This document shows, one piece after another, positions 1 to 7,919 of a DNA stretch of 64,000 nt. Position numbers and translations under genes: made by a program. The DNA comes from Pygmaiobacter massiliensis. GTDB lineage: Bacteria > Bacillota > Clostridia > Oscillospirales > Ruminococcaceae. The DNA is taken from assembly GCF_900199435.1 (NCBI RefSeq), contig NZ_OAML01000002.1, forward strand, positions 248,001-312,000, written 5' to 3'. Numbering within the stretch: the stretch's first letter is position 1; every line of letters starts with the position of its first letter. Under the pieces are notes generated by a model. It worked only from the letters and a program-made list of their open reading frames with translations. It searched no databases and was not told where the DNA came from.

Positions 1-200
1 CGCTCCATCTCTCCACTGCTGCGGCCACGCCAAAAGTTGCCGCCGCCTACGACGATGGCGATTTCTGCGCCCATGTCTACAGCTTTTTTGATGCTGCTGC
101 AAATGCGCACGACAACGTCGTAATCTATTCCCATTTTCTGGTCGCCGGCAAGCGCCTCACCAGAAAGTTTGAGCAATATACGCTTATATTTTAGTTCCAA
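1..200 (-). CDS. pyrH: UMP kinase PyrH, N-terminal part (cut by window edge)
   Basis: This gene phosphorylates UMP to UDP in pyrimidine nucleotide synthesis in the cytosol. Reading the minus strand from a TTG codon at 198-200 gives [17 protein letters not shown], followed by a KMGIDYD stretch and a [11 protein letters not shown] stretch. These are the hallmark N-terminal nucleotide-binding segments of bacterial hexameric UMP kinases. Only about 66 codons lie in the window. The TTG start is chosen because no ATG precedes the conserved residues and an AGGCGG-like ribosome site lies upstream. In many Firmicutes pyrH follows tsf directly. Here a PadR/membrane-protein pair and a terminator sit between them, and pyrH has its own promoter-like sequence. 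Confidence 0.93.
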   Translation of the reverse strand, partial: MELKYKRILLKLSGEALAGDQKMGIDYDVVVRICSSIKKAVDMGAEIAIVVGGGNFWRGRSSGEME

Positions 201-236
201 ATTTCCAACACCGCCTAATTCTTCATTATCAGTATT

Positions 237-265
237 ATTTTACAATAACCCACTCTTAATGTAAA
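237..265 (-). promoter_or_regulatory. SigA-type promoter candidate for pyrH
   Basis: On the minus strand TTTACA (260-265) and TAAAAT (237-242) are separated by 17 nt. The pair lies just downstream of the preceding operon's terminator and about 37 nt before the pyrH TTG start. It would give pyrH transcription independent of the rpsB-tsf unit. Confidence 0.55.
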
Positions 266-278
266 GAGATAACAAAAT

Positions 279-304
279 AAAAGGACACTGAATTGTGTCC
301 TTTT
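279..304 (-). terminator. Rho-independent terminator of the padR-membrane protein operon
   Basis: A perfect 10-bp stem AAAAGGACAC/GTGTCCTTTT encloses a 6-nt loop. On the minus strand it is followed by a T-rich tail. It lies 10 nt beyond the membrane-protein stop codon. Confidence 0.85.
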
Positions 305-313
305 ACGTTATCT

Positions 314-1333
314 TCACACATTCGCGCGATATTTTAGTGCCTTAAAAAGTGTGGTGAGCAAATCAAGTACTAAAGCGAACAAGAAAACCGCAAGAAAGAT
401 TTTCCCAAAGCTTTCAAACACCCAAGAGATTTCGCTAAGTTCCGGTGCAACTGCCTGCACAGCGGGGAAAAAGTTTGCACTGTAAAGCTGCGGATTGCCA
501 AACACGACCACAGCCAGCCCCATCGAGATTAAATCGCTGATGCTTGTTACAATTGCAAGGCGCATGGTATAGCGGCCTTCCATAAAAGCCACAAATTCAC
601 GAAATATGCCCAGCGCAAACATTAGAAGCAGCATCGGCAACATCTGGCGCATTATCTCGAGATTGAAAAACGGAACGAGCACATAGCGACCATCTGTTTT
701 AAAAAAGCCACCAATCAGTTGCGGAAAGAGTACAAAAAGAAGCATTGCGAGCACACCGAAAACGATGCCAAAAATCGATTCCCAGCGAGGGATGCGCTCC
801 CCGTTTTGCGGAAGCGGTGGCAAGTTTGCCGGTGACCAGGGTGTATGAAGGATACCATCTCGCAAGGCACCACCACGCCACTGCGCAAGTGCAAAAATGA
901 AAGTAACAATCGCTGCGCCTGTTACAATGGCAGACACTAAGCTGCTAAGCCATGAAAACAAAAAGTCGAATATGCCGCTAAAGCTGCCCAAGGTCATTAA
1001 AATCACCATTGCCACAGTAATACCAAATGCCACTGCCATCATTACGATGCTAATGACTGTTTTGTATTTTGGGAAAAGGTCTGGCCCAATCAGATATTGT
1101 TCCTGCCCATTTGCTTTTGCAGAAAACGCTGAAGGGTTGCCAAGTTCTGTAAGCACCATTTCAATGTCTTTTGCCACAGCCACCCGGCCACCCGTTCGTT
1201 CTTCCATCATGTCGCCGATTAGACTTTCCAGCTCTCGCGCTGCGTCTTTGCGTTGCTTTGCCGGCATCCACCGCGTGGCTGCGTAAACATAGCGCGTGGT
1301 CATGCTGTCGATATAATTTTTGTCGTTGTTCAT
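314..1333 (-). CDS. HAAS-domain multi-pass membrane protein, PadR partner
   Basis: This 339-residue protein has a cytosolic N-terminal region of about 80 residues (RYVYAATRWMPAKQR, RELESLIGDMMEE, LTELGNP) that resembles the HAAS domain found next to PadR regulators. About six hydrophobic segments follow, at roughly 95-120, 125-150, 190-215, 240-265, 270-295 and 310-330. No transport or catalytic motif was recognised. The ATG at 1331-1333 is preferred over a longer reading because it has a GGAGG site 7 nt upstream and shares an ATGA overlap with the padR stop, which implies translational coupling. The pair is probably co-regulated in response to envelope or drug stress, as is common for PadR-HAAS pairs; that role is inferred. 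Confidence 0.75.
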   Translation of the reverse strand: MNNDKNYIDSMTTRYVYAATRWMPAKQRKDAARELESLIGDMMEERTGGRVAVAKDIEMVLTELGNPSAFSAKANGQEQYLIGPDLFPKYKTVISIVMMAVAFGITVAMVILMTLGSFSGIFDFLFSWLSSLVSAIVTGAAIVTFIFALAQWRGGALRDGILHTPWSPANLPPLPQNGERIPRWESIFGIVFGVLAMLLFVLFPQLIGGFFKTDGRYVLVPFFNLEIMRQMLPMLLLMFALGIFREFVAFMEGRYTMRLAIVTSISDLISMGLAVVVFGNPQLYSANFFPAVQAVAPELSEISWVFESFGKIFLAVFLFALVLDLLTTLFKALKYRANV

Positions 1334-1671
1334 GATTTCTCCTCCAGTAAAGCCGATATGCTTGTCGCTATGTTCTGCCAGTGTTCTTTCAATTCTTGGT
1401 AAACCTGTCTGCCCTGCTCTGTAAGCTGATAATATTTGCGCGGCTTTGCGCCGCTGGTTTCCCACTCTGCTGCGCAAATGCCCTGCCGCTCTAAGCGGCG
1501 CAGCAATGGATAAAGCGTGCTGATGTCTATTGCTATCCCCTTTTCGCTTAGTTCTTGTACTAAGCTGTATCCGTATTGCGGGGTGGTGAGTCTGGAAAGC
1601 ACGCATAGCACCAAAGTGCCGCGACGCAGCTCCAAATCCAGCCCGGCAACCAATTCTTCTAATTCTGCCAC
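1330..1671 (-). CDS. PadR-family transcriptional regulator
   Basis: This 113-residue regulator shows the PadR winged helix: LRRGTLVLCVLSRL, YGYSLVQEL, ISTLYPLLRRLERQG and PRKYYQLTEQGR. It ends in a short helical dimerisation tail. I start it at the GTG at 1669-1671, which has GAGGTG about 6 nt upstream. A longer reading to 1719 would begin inside the promoter. It overlaps the membrane-protein gene by 4 nt. A near-perfect 21-bp palindrome lies in the promoter spacer just upstream, so it very likely represses its own operon. The inducer is unknown. Confidence 0.88.
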   Translation of the reverse strand: MAELEELVAGLDLELRRGTLVLCVLSRLTTPQYGYSLVQELSEKGIAIDISTLYPLLRRLERQGICAAEWETSGAKPRKYYQLTEQGRQVYQELKEHWQNIATSISALLEEKS

Positions 1672-1689
1672 GTTCTTCACCTCACAATT

Positions 1690-1719
1690 ATTATACTGTA
1701 CGTCATACAGTATTGTCAA
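1690..1719 (-). promoter_or_regulatory. Consensus SigA promoter of the padR operon
   Basis: The minus strand has a perfect TTGACA (1714-1719) and a perfect TATAAT (1690-1695) with an 18-nt spacer. It lies 19 nt upstream of the padR GTG start. The spacer holds the palindromic operator described separately. Confidence 0.85.
1693..1713. promoter_or_regulatory. Likely PadR operator
   Basis: This 21-bp inverted repeat has half-sites ATACTGTACG and ATACTGTATG around a single central base, with one mismatch in ten. It fills the space between the -35 and -10 boxes of the padR promoter. Autorepression by PadR is inferred from this position. Confidence 0.7.
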
Positions 1720-1950
1720 TATGATATTATAATAATATATTATTTATTTGATTTTATAAACCAAATAAGTTTTCACACATCCTCTACTATTAGAAAAAAG
1801 CACCCGCCACAACCAACGCTGAGCAAAACCGTTTAATCGTAGAAGCTCTAGCTCAATACACAGCCTAGTAAACCTTTGTTTTAACGCAAAAATTTTTTGC
1901 TTACCTGCAAATATCGTAAAGGCCTAATATTTTAGAAAAAATATAAAAAA
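1720..1950. other. AT-rich spacer between padR promoter and tsf terminator
   Basis: No open reading frame with a ribosome site, RNA fold or repeat was recognised in this stretch. It separates the rpsB-tsf transcription unit from the padR unit. Confidence 0.6.
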
Positions 1951-1983
1951 ACAGGGGCAATGCAGTAAACGCATTGCCCCTGT
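1951..1983 (-). terminator. Rho-independent terminator of rpsB-tsf
   Basis: A perfect 13-bp stem ACAGGGGCAATGC/GCATTGCCCCTGT with a 7-nt loop is followed on the minus strand by a run of seven T. It lies 26 nt past the tsf stop. Confidence 0.93.
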
Positions 1984-2009
1984 TTATTATAAACTAAGCT
2001 GGATGAAAC

Positions 2010-2930
2010 TTATTTCACCATGCTTGCAATTTCGGAAGCGAAATCGCAAGCTTCTTTTTTCTCGATGCCTTCGCCTTTTTCAAAGCGCTCGAATTTGACT
2101 ACAGCGAGTTTGCCGCCAAGCTCTTTAGCAGTGGATTCCACATACTGGCCAACGGTAACTTTGTCGTCTTTAACGAACGGCTGGTCAAGCAGGCAGTTCT
2201 CTTTATAGAACTTGCCAATTTTGCCTTCGACCATTTTAACTTTAACCTGCTCGGGTTTGCTTGCCATTTTAGCGTCGCCTTCGATCTGAGCGAGGAGAAT
2301 CTTCTTCTCTTCCTCAATAACCTCAGCGGGAACGTCGCTCTCGCGAACATAGGTGGGGTTAACAGCAGCAATCTGCATTGCTACGTCTTTACCGCAAACC
2401 TCAAAGCCCTCTTTGTCTGCAACGTCGGTGTCGAAGCAAACCAGAACAGCATGGGTGCCGCCGCCGTGAATATAAGAAACGCAGTCGCCTTCGTAGCGAA
2501 CAAAACGGCGAACCTGGATGTTCTCGCCGATGACGAGAACTTTATCCTGACGAGCAGCCTCAACGGTCATGCCGTCAGCCATTTTGCACTCAAGCAGTGC
2601 AGCAACGTCTGCGGGGTTCTGCTCGAGAACAACTTTAGCCAGATCTTTAACGAAGTTCTGGAACAGCTCGTTCTTTGCAACGAAGTCGGTCTCAGCGTTA
2701 ACTTCAACAACAACGCCAAGTCTGTTTGCGCGGTCAGCAACAGCGTAAACCATACCTTCAGCAGCAACGCGGCCTGCTTTTTTGTTTGCCTGTGCAAGGC
2801 CCTTCTCACGAAGAATCTCGATTGCTTTTTCGAAGTTGCCATCAGCATCGGTGAGTGCTTTTTTGCAGTCCATCATGCCGCAGCCAGTCTGCTCACGCAG
2901 ATTTTTTACGTCCTGTGCAGTAAATGCCAT
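2010..2930 (-). CDS. tsf: Translation elongation factor Ts
   Basis: EF-Ts is the guanine nucleotide exchange factor that recycles EF-Tu-GDP during translation. The 306-residue product has the N-terminal UBA-like domain (VKNLREQTGCGMMDCKKAL, first 45 residues) and the TDFVAKN core motif near residue 80. The C-terminal dimerisation domain includes a KFYKENCLLDQPF stretch. Length and motifs are normal for the family. The ATG has an AGGAGGT site 8 nt upstream. It follows rpsB in the conserved rpsB-tsf operon with a 41-nt gap and ends at a strong terminator. Confidence 0.98.
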   Translation of the reverse strand: MAFTAQDVKNLREQTGCGMMDCKKALTDADGNFEKAIEILREKGLAQANKKAGRVAAEGMVYAVADRANRLGVVVEVNAETDFVAKNELFQNFVKDLAKVVLEQNPADVAALLECKMADGMTVEAARQDKVLVIGENIQVRRFVRYEGDCVSYIHGGGTHAVLVCFDTDVADKEGFEVCGKDVAMQIAAVNPTYVRESDVPAEVIEEEKKILLAQIEGDAKMASKPEQVKVKMVEGKIGKFYKENCLLDQPFVKDDKVTVGQYVESTAKELGGKLAVVKFERFEKGEGIEKKEACDFASEIASMVK

Positions 2931-2971
2931 AGTAGTTTACCTCCTGTATTTTCCTTTTGATCGTGGTTCGA

Positions 2972-3697
2972 TTAAGCCTCTGCAGCTTCCTCAGCGGGAG
3001 CAGCTGCTTCCTGCTGGCCCTGGCGGCCCTCGAGGACAGCGTTAGCCATAGCGCCGGAGATCAGCTTAACAGCGCGGATTGCGTCGTCGTTGCCGGGGAT
3101 GACGTAGTCAATCTCATCCGGGTTGCAGTTGGTGTCGACGATTGCCACGATGGGGATGTGGAGCTTCAGCGCCTCAGAAACAGCGATGCGCTCTTTATGG
3201 GGGTCAACGATGAACATTGCTTTCGGCAGTTTGTTCATGTCTTTGATGCCGCCGAGGAATTTCTCAAGTTTCTCAATCTCGAGCTCGTGTTTGACGACTT
3301 CTTTCTTCGGGAGAAGATCGAAGGTGCCGTCCTCACGCATTTTCTTGAGCTGCTCCATGCGGTCGATACGTTTACGGATGGTGCGGAAGTTGGTCAGGGT
3401 GCCGCCGAGCCAGCGAGCATTGATGTAGTACATGCCGCAACGGGTAGCTTCCTCACGGATGGAATCCTGAGCCTGTTTTTTGGTGCCGACGAACAGAACG
3501 GTGCCGCCCTGTGCAGCGGTGTCACGCACAAAGTTGTAAGCCTCATCGAGAAGTTTAACGGTTTTCTGCAAATCAATGATGTAGATGCCGTTACGCTCGG
3601 TGAAGATATATTTCTTCATTTTGGGGTTCCAGCGACGGGTCTGATGACCAAAGTGTACGCCCGCCTCAAGAAGCTGTTTCATAGATACGACTGCCAT
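2972..3697 (-). CDS. rpsB: 30S ribosomal protein S2
   Basis: S2 is a structural protein of the small ribosomal subunit that sits between head and body of the 30S particle. The 241-residue product shows [20 protein letters not shown] at the start, [13 protein letters not shown] in the middle, and [19 protein letters not shown], the family signature, near residue 190. It ends in a low-complexity Ala/Glu tail typical of Firmicutes S2. An AGGAGG site precedes the ATG. It heads the rpsB-tsf operon with a promoter and leader of about 110 nt upstream. Confidence 0.98.
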   Translation of the reverse strand: MAVVSMKQLLEAGVHFGHQTRRWNPKMKKYIFTERNGIYIIDLQKTVKLLDEAYNFVRDTAAQGGTVLFVGTKKQAQDSIREEATRCGMYYINARWLGGTLTNFRTIRKRIDRMEQLKKMREDGTFDLLPKKEVVKHELEIEKLEKFLGGIKDMNKLPKAMFIVDPHKERIAVSEALKLHIPIVAIVDTNCNPDEIDYVIPGNDDAIRAVKLISGAMANAVLEGRQGQQEAAAPAEEAAEA

Positions 3698-3840
3698 AGT
3701 AAAATCCTCCTAAAAATAATGTTTTTCCTCCGCATTTCAAGGCTAAAAACCCACCGGAAGCGGATGATTCCGGCACACGGTTTTAAAGAAATGCGTGCGT
3801 ATTGCTGTGATAGTATATCACAAACGACCATTCGGTACAA
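3698..3840 (-). promoter_or_regulatory. rpsB promoter and untranslated leader
   Basis: On the minus strand TTGTAC (3835-3840) and TATACT (3812-3817) are 17 nt apart, giving a plausible SigA promoter. The leader of about 110 nt has a 6-bp hairpin CCGGAA/TTCCGG (3754-3773) followed by a short T run. The hairpin could be an attenuator or an autoregulatory S2-binding site. The promoter call is moderate; any leader function is speculative. Confidence 0.5.
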
Positions 3841-3848
3841 GCTTTATT

Positions 3849-4124
3849 TCAAAATTTTATTGGATTTCTTGACTTTTTCGGCCGTTGGGGTAGGTCGGTG
3901 CGCACTAAAATGACATCCTCCCCTACCCGCACGATATCCCGCCATGGAATATGCGTGTCATCTTCGCGCCCCAGCAAGCCAAACCAGCGCAGGCGACCAT
4001 ACACTACAAGCTCCTGCACGGTGGCGGTTTCCTCATCAATTACCAGGTCGTCTACACGCCCCAGGTTTGCGCCCGTTGTCACGTTAATCACGTCTCGTTC
4101 GCACAATTCATACATTGTAACCAT
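3849..4124 (-). CDS. YlmC/YmxH-family PRC-barrel sporulation protein
   Basis: This product of about 91 residues reads MYELCERDVINVTTGANLG near its start, then DLVIDEETATVQELVVYGR and IPWRDIVRVGEDVILV. That is the PRC-barrel fold of the YlmC/YmxH family, small proteins expressed during sporulation in Firmicutes. The precise molecular function is not known. Two starts are possible, ATG at 4122-4124 and ATG at 4113-4115. The second aligns better with family N-termini, while the first lies closer to a weak GGTGG site. The ORF extension further upstream does not look conserved. It lies just upstream of the rpsB promoter on the same strand. Confidence 0.8.
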   Translation of the reverse strand: MVTMYELCERDVINVTTGANLGRVDDLVIDEETATVQELVVYGRLRWFGLLGREDDTHIPWRDIVRVGEDVILVRTDLPQRPKKSRNPIKF

Positions 4125-4346
4125 GCCACCACGCCTTTCTGTCTTCGCTGTGCGGTTTATCCTACCTATATATGTATGCAAACAGGCAGCTGTTCGACCA
4201 TTTATCTGCCGTCTGTGGAAAAATCATCCATCGACAATTTTGCTTTACGTTGAATTTTATCGAAAAAAGCAGTAAAATAAGAAAGTAAGTAATAATGCGG
4301 TACGATGTGGGGCTCTGCCCATCTGCCGGAAGGAATGAGAATCTTT

Positions 4347-5054
4347 ATGCTAAAAAACGTTGTTTTTGACCTTGGCGGGGTTGTTGTGGATTATGACCCG
4401 CGCGCTTATCTTTCTGAGCGCTTTTTAAATCAGCCCCTCGAGGACTTTCTATATGAACATATTTTTGCCAGCGACACCTGGCGCGCTTTAGATGCCGGCA
4501 CAATCACCATGTCAAAAGGCGTTCAGTTAATGCTGGATGCCTGCGGCCCTCGCCGCTATGAGGCCCAGATGGTGCTGGACGACTGGCGCGATATGCTGGT
4601 TACCAAAAATGATACTGTGCGCTTAATGGAGCAGCTGCGCACACTGGGCTACCCGCTTTACTATCTTTCGGACATCGCGGAAGATGTGCTGGAAATGTTC
4701 CAACAGAAAAAACGCTTTATGCAATATTTCACGGGCGGTATTGCTTCCTGCGAAGTAAAAATCACCAAGCCTGATCCGCGCATCTTCGCCAAACTGGTAG
4801 AGGTTTGTAAGCTAGATCCTGCGGAAACAATTTTCATCGACGACCGGCAGGAGAACGTAGACGCTGCGGCCGCACTTGGCTTTACTGCCATTCTGTTTAC
4901 CAGCGCATTAGAGCTGCGCCGTACCCTGCTGAGCCTCGACCTGCCCTTACCTGCACCGCGTCGTCCCAAAAGCGACCCTGTTTCCAAATCCCAAAAAGCA
5001 GGCAGTTTCTTTAAGTTGGGCAAAACCTCTGCCGCAAACAAACCCCAGCGCTGA
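4347..5054 (+). CDS. HAD-superfamily phosphatase (YihX-like)
   Basis: This 235-residue protein has the HAD motifs in order. Motif I is VVFDLGGVVVDYD, with the nucleophile Asp early in the chain. The Thr/Ser of motif II lies in the LYYLSD segment. The motif III lysine is in KITKPDPRIF, and motif IV is FIDDRQENVDAA. The DLGG form of motif I and the helical cap resemble YihX-type sugar-phosphate phosphatases. A basic, Pro/Lys-rich tail of about 35 residues follows and is not part of the fold. I prefer the ATG at 4347. An ATG 12 nt earlier lies only one base from the GGAAGG site and is a weaker choice. It is a single-gene unit closed by a bidirectional terminator. The substrate is unknown. Confidence 0.85.
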   Translation: MLKNVVFDLGGVVVDYDPRAYLSERFLNQPLEDFLYEHIFASDTWRALDAGTITMSKGVQLMLDACGPRRYEAQMVLDDWRDMLVTKNDTVRLMEQLRTLGYPLYYLSDIAEDVLEMFQQKKRFMQYFTGGIASCEVKITKPDPRIFAKLVEVCKLDPAETIFIDDRQENVDAAAALGFTAILFTSALELRRTLLSLDLPLPAPRRPKSDPVSKSQKAGSFFKLGKTSAANKPQR

Positions 5055-5068
5055 TTTTATAGAAAAGC

Positions 5069-5110
5069 AAAGCACCCTTTTCTGCAGCTTGTGCAGAGAG
5101 GGTGCTTTTT
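5069..5110. terminator. Bidirectional terminator between HAD phosphatase and sigG
   Basis: An imperfect 15-bp stem AGCACCCTTTTCTGCA/TGCAGAGAGGGTGCT is followed by six T on the plus strand and by TTTGCTTTT on the minus strand. It serves the two convergent genes on either side. Confidence 0.88.
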
Positions 5111-5115
5111 TCTTC

Positions 5116-5886
5116 TTACATTTCACTTTTAATGCGTTCAAGCGCATTTTTTTCGAGCCGAGAAACCTGGGCCTGCGAAATTCCAATCTCTTTGGCTACT
5201 TCCACCTGGGTGCGCCCTTGCATGAAGCGCAGTGCCATAATGCGTTTTTCACGCTCAGAAAGCTGCCCTACTGTGTCGCGGAAGGTCATGCTACTAATCC
5301 AGCTTTCTTCCCCTCCGTTATCTCCGATTTGATCCATTACATACACGGGATCTCCGCCATCGCTATAAACCGGTTCATACAGCGAAATGGGATCTACTAC
5401 CGACTCCAACGCCAAGGTAACTGCCTCTTGAGGTTGGCCCGTTTCTTGTGCGATTTCTCGAATGGTCGGCTCTCGGCCCAGCTGTTTTTGCAGCTGTTCC
5501 TTTGCTTGCATCGCTTTACATGCAAGATCTCGGACCGAACGGCTGACCCGCACCGGATTGTTATCTCTCAAAAAGCGGCGTATCTCGCCGACAATCATCG
5601 GCACGCCGTAGGTAGAAAAACGAACCCCCAGCGTGGTGTCAAATCCATCAACTGCTTTAATCAATCCAATGCAGCCCACTTGGAACAGGTCATCCATATT
5701 TTCTTTGCGGCCTGCAAATTTTTGCACGACGCTTAGCACCAAACGAAGGTTGCCGGCGATCATCTGTTTTCTCGCCTCTTCGTCCCCCGCTTGCGCTCGT
5801 TTAATCAAGACCTGTTTTTCACTTTCTTTCAATACCGGCAGCTTGGAAGTATCCACGCCGCATATTTCAACTTTGCTATAATACAT
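5116..5886 (-). CDS. sigG: RNA polymerase sporulation sigma factor SigG
   Basis: Sigma-G directs late gene expression in the forespore. The 256-residue product carries KVEICGVDTSKLPVLK near the N-terminus, a sequence diagnostic of sigma-G and containing its anti-sigma binding region. Region 2 follows (NLRLVLSVVQKF, DDLFQVGCIGLIKAVDGFD, RFSTYGVPMIVGEIRRFLRD). Region 3 has REPTIREIAQETG. Region 4 ends in REKRIMALRF and IGISQAQVSRLEKNAL. The ATG has GAGGTGG 5 nt upstream. It follows sigE after a gap of about 120 nt, the conserved spoIIGA-sigE-sigG order. It can be transcribed by read-through and probably from its own forespore promoter. Confidence 0.98.
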   Translation of the reverse strand: MYYSKVEICGVDTSKLPVLKESEKQVLIKRAQAGDEEARKQMIAGNLRLVLSVVQKFAGRKENMDDLFQVGCIGLIKAVDGFDTTLGVRFSTYGVPMIVGEIRRFLRDNNPVRVSRSVRDLACKAMQAKEQLQKQLGREPTIREIAQETGQPQEAVTLALESVVDPISLYEPVYSDGGDPVYVMDQIGDNGGEESWISSMTFRDTVGQLSEREKRIMALRFMQGRTQVEVAKEIGISQAQVSRLEKNALERIKSEM

Positions 5887-5914
5887 GCGCCCACCTCATC
5901 CGTCTTGATACGGA

Positions 5915-5921
5915 TAGTATG
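5915..5921 (-). promoter_or_regulatory. Possible sigma-G/F-type -10 element for sigG
   Basis: CATACTA on the minus strand matches the -10 consensus of forespore sigma factors, about 28 nt before the sigG start. No convincing -35 element was seen at the right distance. The call rests on position and the known autoregulation of sigG in Bacillus subtilis. Confidence 0.3.
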
Positions 5922-6009
5922 GGGAAGCGCATATTTTTTAGACGGATTTTGGGGACTGGTAAATCTTTCTCGGTAAATGGGTCAGATTATGCTGTAAAGC
6001 CAAACCACA

Positions 6010-6738
6010 TTACATAGCGTGTTCCAAGTCTGTACGCAGCCTGCGAATGATACGTTTTTCTAAACGTGATATGTAACTTTGCGAAATACCAATCATATCA
6101 GCAACTTCTTTTTGGGTGTGTTCTTTTCCATCACAAAGGCCAAAACGCATCTGCATAATCAGCCTTTCGCGGTCAGACAGCCGGTCTACCGCGCGATACA
6201 ATAAACTACGCTCATCGTCCTGCTCCACACCGACAGAAACGGTATCACCTTCCGTACCCAATACGTCGCCAAGCAGCAGCTCGTTGCCATCGCCATCCAC
6301 ATTCAGCGGCTCATCGATGCTGGCCTCATTCCGGCGGTTGCTGCTTTTGCGCAAATACATCAAAATCTCGTTCTCAATACAGCGCGAGGCGTAGGTAGCG
6401 AGCTTGATGTTTTTTTCCGGCACAAAGGTATTCACCGCTTTCACCAGCCCAATTGTACCGATAGAAATGATGTCTTCGATATTGATCCCGGTGTTCTCAA
6501 ACTTTTTTGCGATATAAACAACCAGGCGCAGATTGTGCGTGATAAGCACTTCGCGGCACTCTGATTTGCCCTCTGCAAGGCCCGCAAAGACCAGGGCTTC
6601 CTCTTCAGCGGAAAGCGGGGCGGGCAGCGTTTCGGGGCCGTTAATATAGTAGATATAGTCCGGCAGGCAAATCAGTTCCAGCGTCTGCTTCCATAAAGCG
6701 CAGCACTTCCCTTTTAAACTCAAAAACAGCTTCCACAT
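6010..6738 (-). CDS. sigE: RNA polymerase sporulation sigma factor SigE (pro-sigma-E)
   Basis: Sigma-E is the early mother-cell sigma factor, made as an inactive membrane-bound precursor. The 242-residue product begins with an amphipathic and hydrophobic pro-sequence (roughly residues 1-28, [19 protein letters not shown]). It continues with the cleavage-region motif [14 protein letters not shown], region 2 ([52 protein letters not shown]) and region 4 ([27 protein letters not shown]). The [10 protein letters not shown] stretch is nearly invariant in sigma-E. It starts 18 nt after its processing protease spoIIGA, so the two form an operon. Confidence 0.98.
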   Translation of the reverse strand: MWKLFLSLKGKCCALWKQTLELICLPDYIYYINGPETLPAPLSAEEEALVFAGLAEGKSECREVLITHNLRLVVYIAKKFENTGINIEDIISIGTIGLVKAVNTFVPEKNIKLATYASRCIENEILMYLRKSSNRRNEASIDEPLNVDGDGNELLLGDVLGTEGDTVSVGVEQDDERSLLYRAVDRLSDRERLIMQMRFGLCDGKEHTQKEVADMIGISQSYISRLEKRIIRRLRTDLEHAM

Positions 6739-6756
6739 GATGTCTTCCCCTTTTCT

Positions 6757-7620
6757 TTATACCAAGGCCCCAGCCACAGCAGGACCTGCCAATGCCTCGT
6801 AAGTGCCCTCAGCAAGTGGTTTATCGGTAAACAATACGGTGACAGCGCCTAGGCGTTGTTCCTTTTTGCCCTTGTAAAGCAAAACGTCTTGACACACATT
6901 AGCAGGGAGCAAACCTCTGCCCTGTGCCGTGGTGCAAGGTACCAAATGCAAGCCCTCCCCCAAGGTCCCGCTTTTAAAGTACGCTTCCAGCGTCGTTGCT
7001 AACTTTTCCGGCAGCTGTTTTTTCATTGCCGGCAGACTGATGAGCACACATGGATAACCTGTCAGCGCATCTTTCACCGAAAATCCGGTATCGTAAAGCG
7101 CGTGGGCGCGTATCAATATATCACCCAGCCGGAAGCCAAAATCCAGTGCGGTCTCTGTGTGCGGCGGTCGAAAAAGCAATGAGAATACCTCCAGCACCAA
7201 ATAAACAGATAGCACCGAAAAAAGCAGCATCCACGGAGAAACGTTAAAGTAAACCGCAAAATTATTTTGATGAATACCACTTGCCGAAAATGTGTACATT
7301 GCGAAAAAGACAACGCCAGCAAGCAAAAAATTCAGCAAAAAAAACCAGCAGGTGGCTTTTGCCAAAGTGCGCCAGCCCGTATACCGAAACGCCGCCCGCA
7401 CACAGCACACACAAATAAGCAGCTTTATCAGTACGCTGATGGCCGGGTGCATCGGTGGCGCAAGCAACATCAAAGATGAGAGCGCCGCAAGCGCACTACC
7501 CAACAAAAGGCGAATATTGCCCCCACTTGCCCCCGAAAGGTGCTTTGCTGCAAGCAGCAAATAGTAATCAATGATGAAATTAATGCCGAGCAGTACGTCG
7601 ACATAGATAACCGTTTTCAT
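6757..7620 (-). CDS. spoIIGA: Sigma-E processing peptidase SpoIIGA
   Basis: SpoIIGA is an aspartic protease of the sporulation septum that removes the pro-sequence of sigma-E. The 287-residue product starts with five hydrophobic segments (first about 150 residues, including YVDVLLGINFIIDYYLLLAA). A cytosolic protease domain follows, with the aspartic-protease-like triad D177-T178-G179 in ALYDTGFSVKD. The start at 7618-7620 is chosen because GGGAGG lies 7 nt upstream. Reading further upstream gives non-family sequence. It is the first gene of the spoIIGA-sigE unit and lies downstream of a pair of Spo0A-box-like sites. Confidence 0.95.
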   Translation of the reverse strand: MKTVIYVDVLLGINFIIDYYLLLAAKHLSGASGGNIRLLLGSALAALSSLMLLAPPMHPAISVLIKLLICVCCVRAAFRYTGWRTLAKATCWFFLLNFLLAGVVFFAMYTFSASGIHQNNFAVYFNVSPWMLLFSVLSVYLVLEVFSLLFRPPHTETALDFGFRLGDILIRAHALYDTGFSVKDALTGYPCVLISLPAMKKQLPEKLATTLEAYFKSGTLGEGLHLVPCTTAQGRGLLPANVCQDVLLYKGKKEQRLGAVTVLFTDKPLAEGTYEALAGPAVAGALV

Positions 7621-7670
7621 CGGCATACCTCCCTTGCAATACCAGTCTAGCGGGCTTGCCTCAAAAAGCA

Positions 7671-7685
7671 TGACGAATTCCGTCA
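7671..7685. promoter_or_regulatory. Spo0A-box-like inverted pair upstream of spoIIGA
   Basis: TGACGAATTCCGTCA is a short palindrome. One arm, TGACGAA, fits the TGNCGAA consensus for phosphorylated Spo0A; the other, TGACGGAA, is a near-match. A -10-like TAGACT (7644-7649, minus strand) lies 21 nt downstream. This is similar in layout to the B. subtilis spoIIG promoter, which has an unusually long spacer. Spo0A control of spoIIG is established in B. subtilis and inferred here. Confidence 0.5.
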
Positions 7686-7740
7686 CCGCAAATGAAAAGT
7701 GCGTAATTTTTCTGTATCTTAACAAGTTTTTTAAAAAGCA

Positions 7741-7787
7741 AAAGAGAGCTAAGACCTACAAAATGCAGGTATTTAGCTCTCTTTTTT
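7741..7787 (-). terminator. Terminator downstream of mutS2
   Basis: A 12-bp perfect stem AAAGAGAGCTAA/TTAGCTCTCTTT (7741-7752 with 7773-7784) has a second inner ACCT/AGGT pairing. It has T-rich flanks on both strands, so it can also act on plus-strand transcripts. It lies about 130 nt past the mutS2 stop; the bases between hold no recognised feature. Confidence 0.8.
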
Positions 7788-7919
7788 CGGTCCGCCCCAA
7801 CAGGACAGGCAATTTTTCTAGGAACTATTGCGACCGGACAGGCGCTTTCTCCATGGTGCCTATTTCGTCATTTTTCCGCTTTTTTCGCAAAGCGCAATTG
7901 ATATACCAACGCGCCAAGG

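Noticed and set aside
1334-1606. Upstream extension of the HAAS membrane-protein frame by 91 codons
   Set aside because: It lies antisense-free but inside padR in another frame, has no ribosome site and reads as basic low-complexity sequence. The internal ATG with GGAGG and ATGA coupling is the true start.
2957-3913. Plus-strand frame of 318 codons over rpsB
   Set aside because: It is the antisense shadow of rpsB with no start site or motifs.
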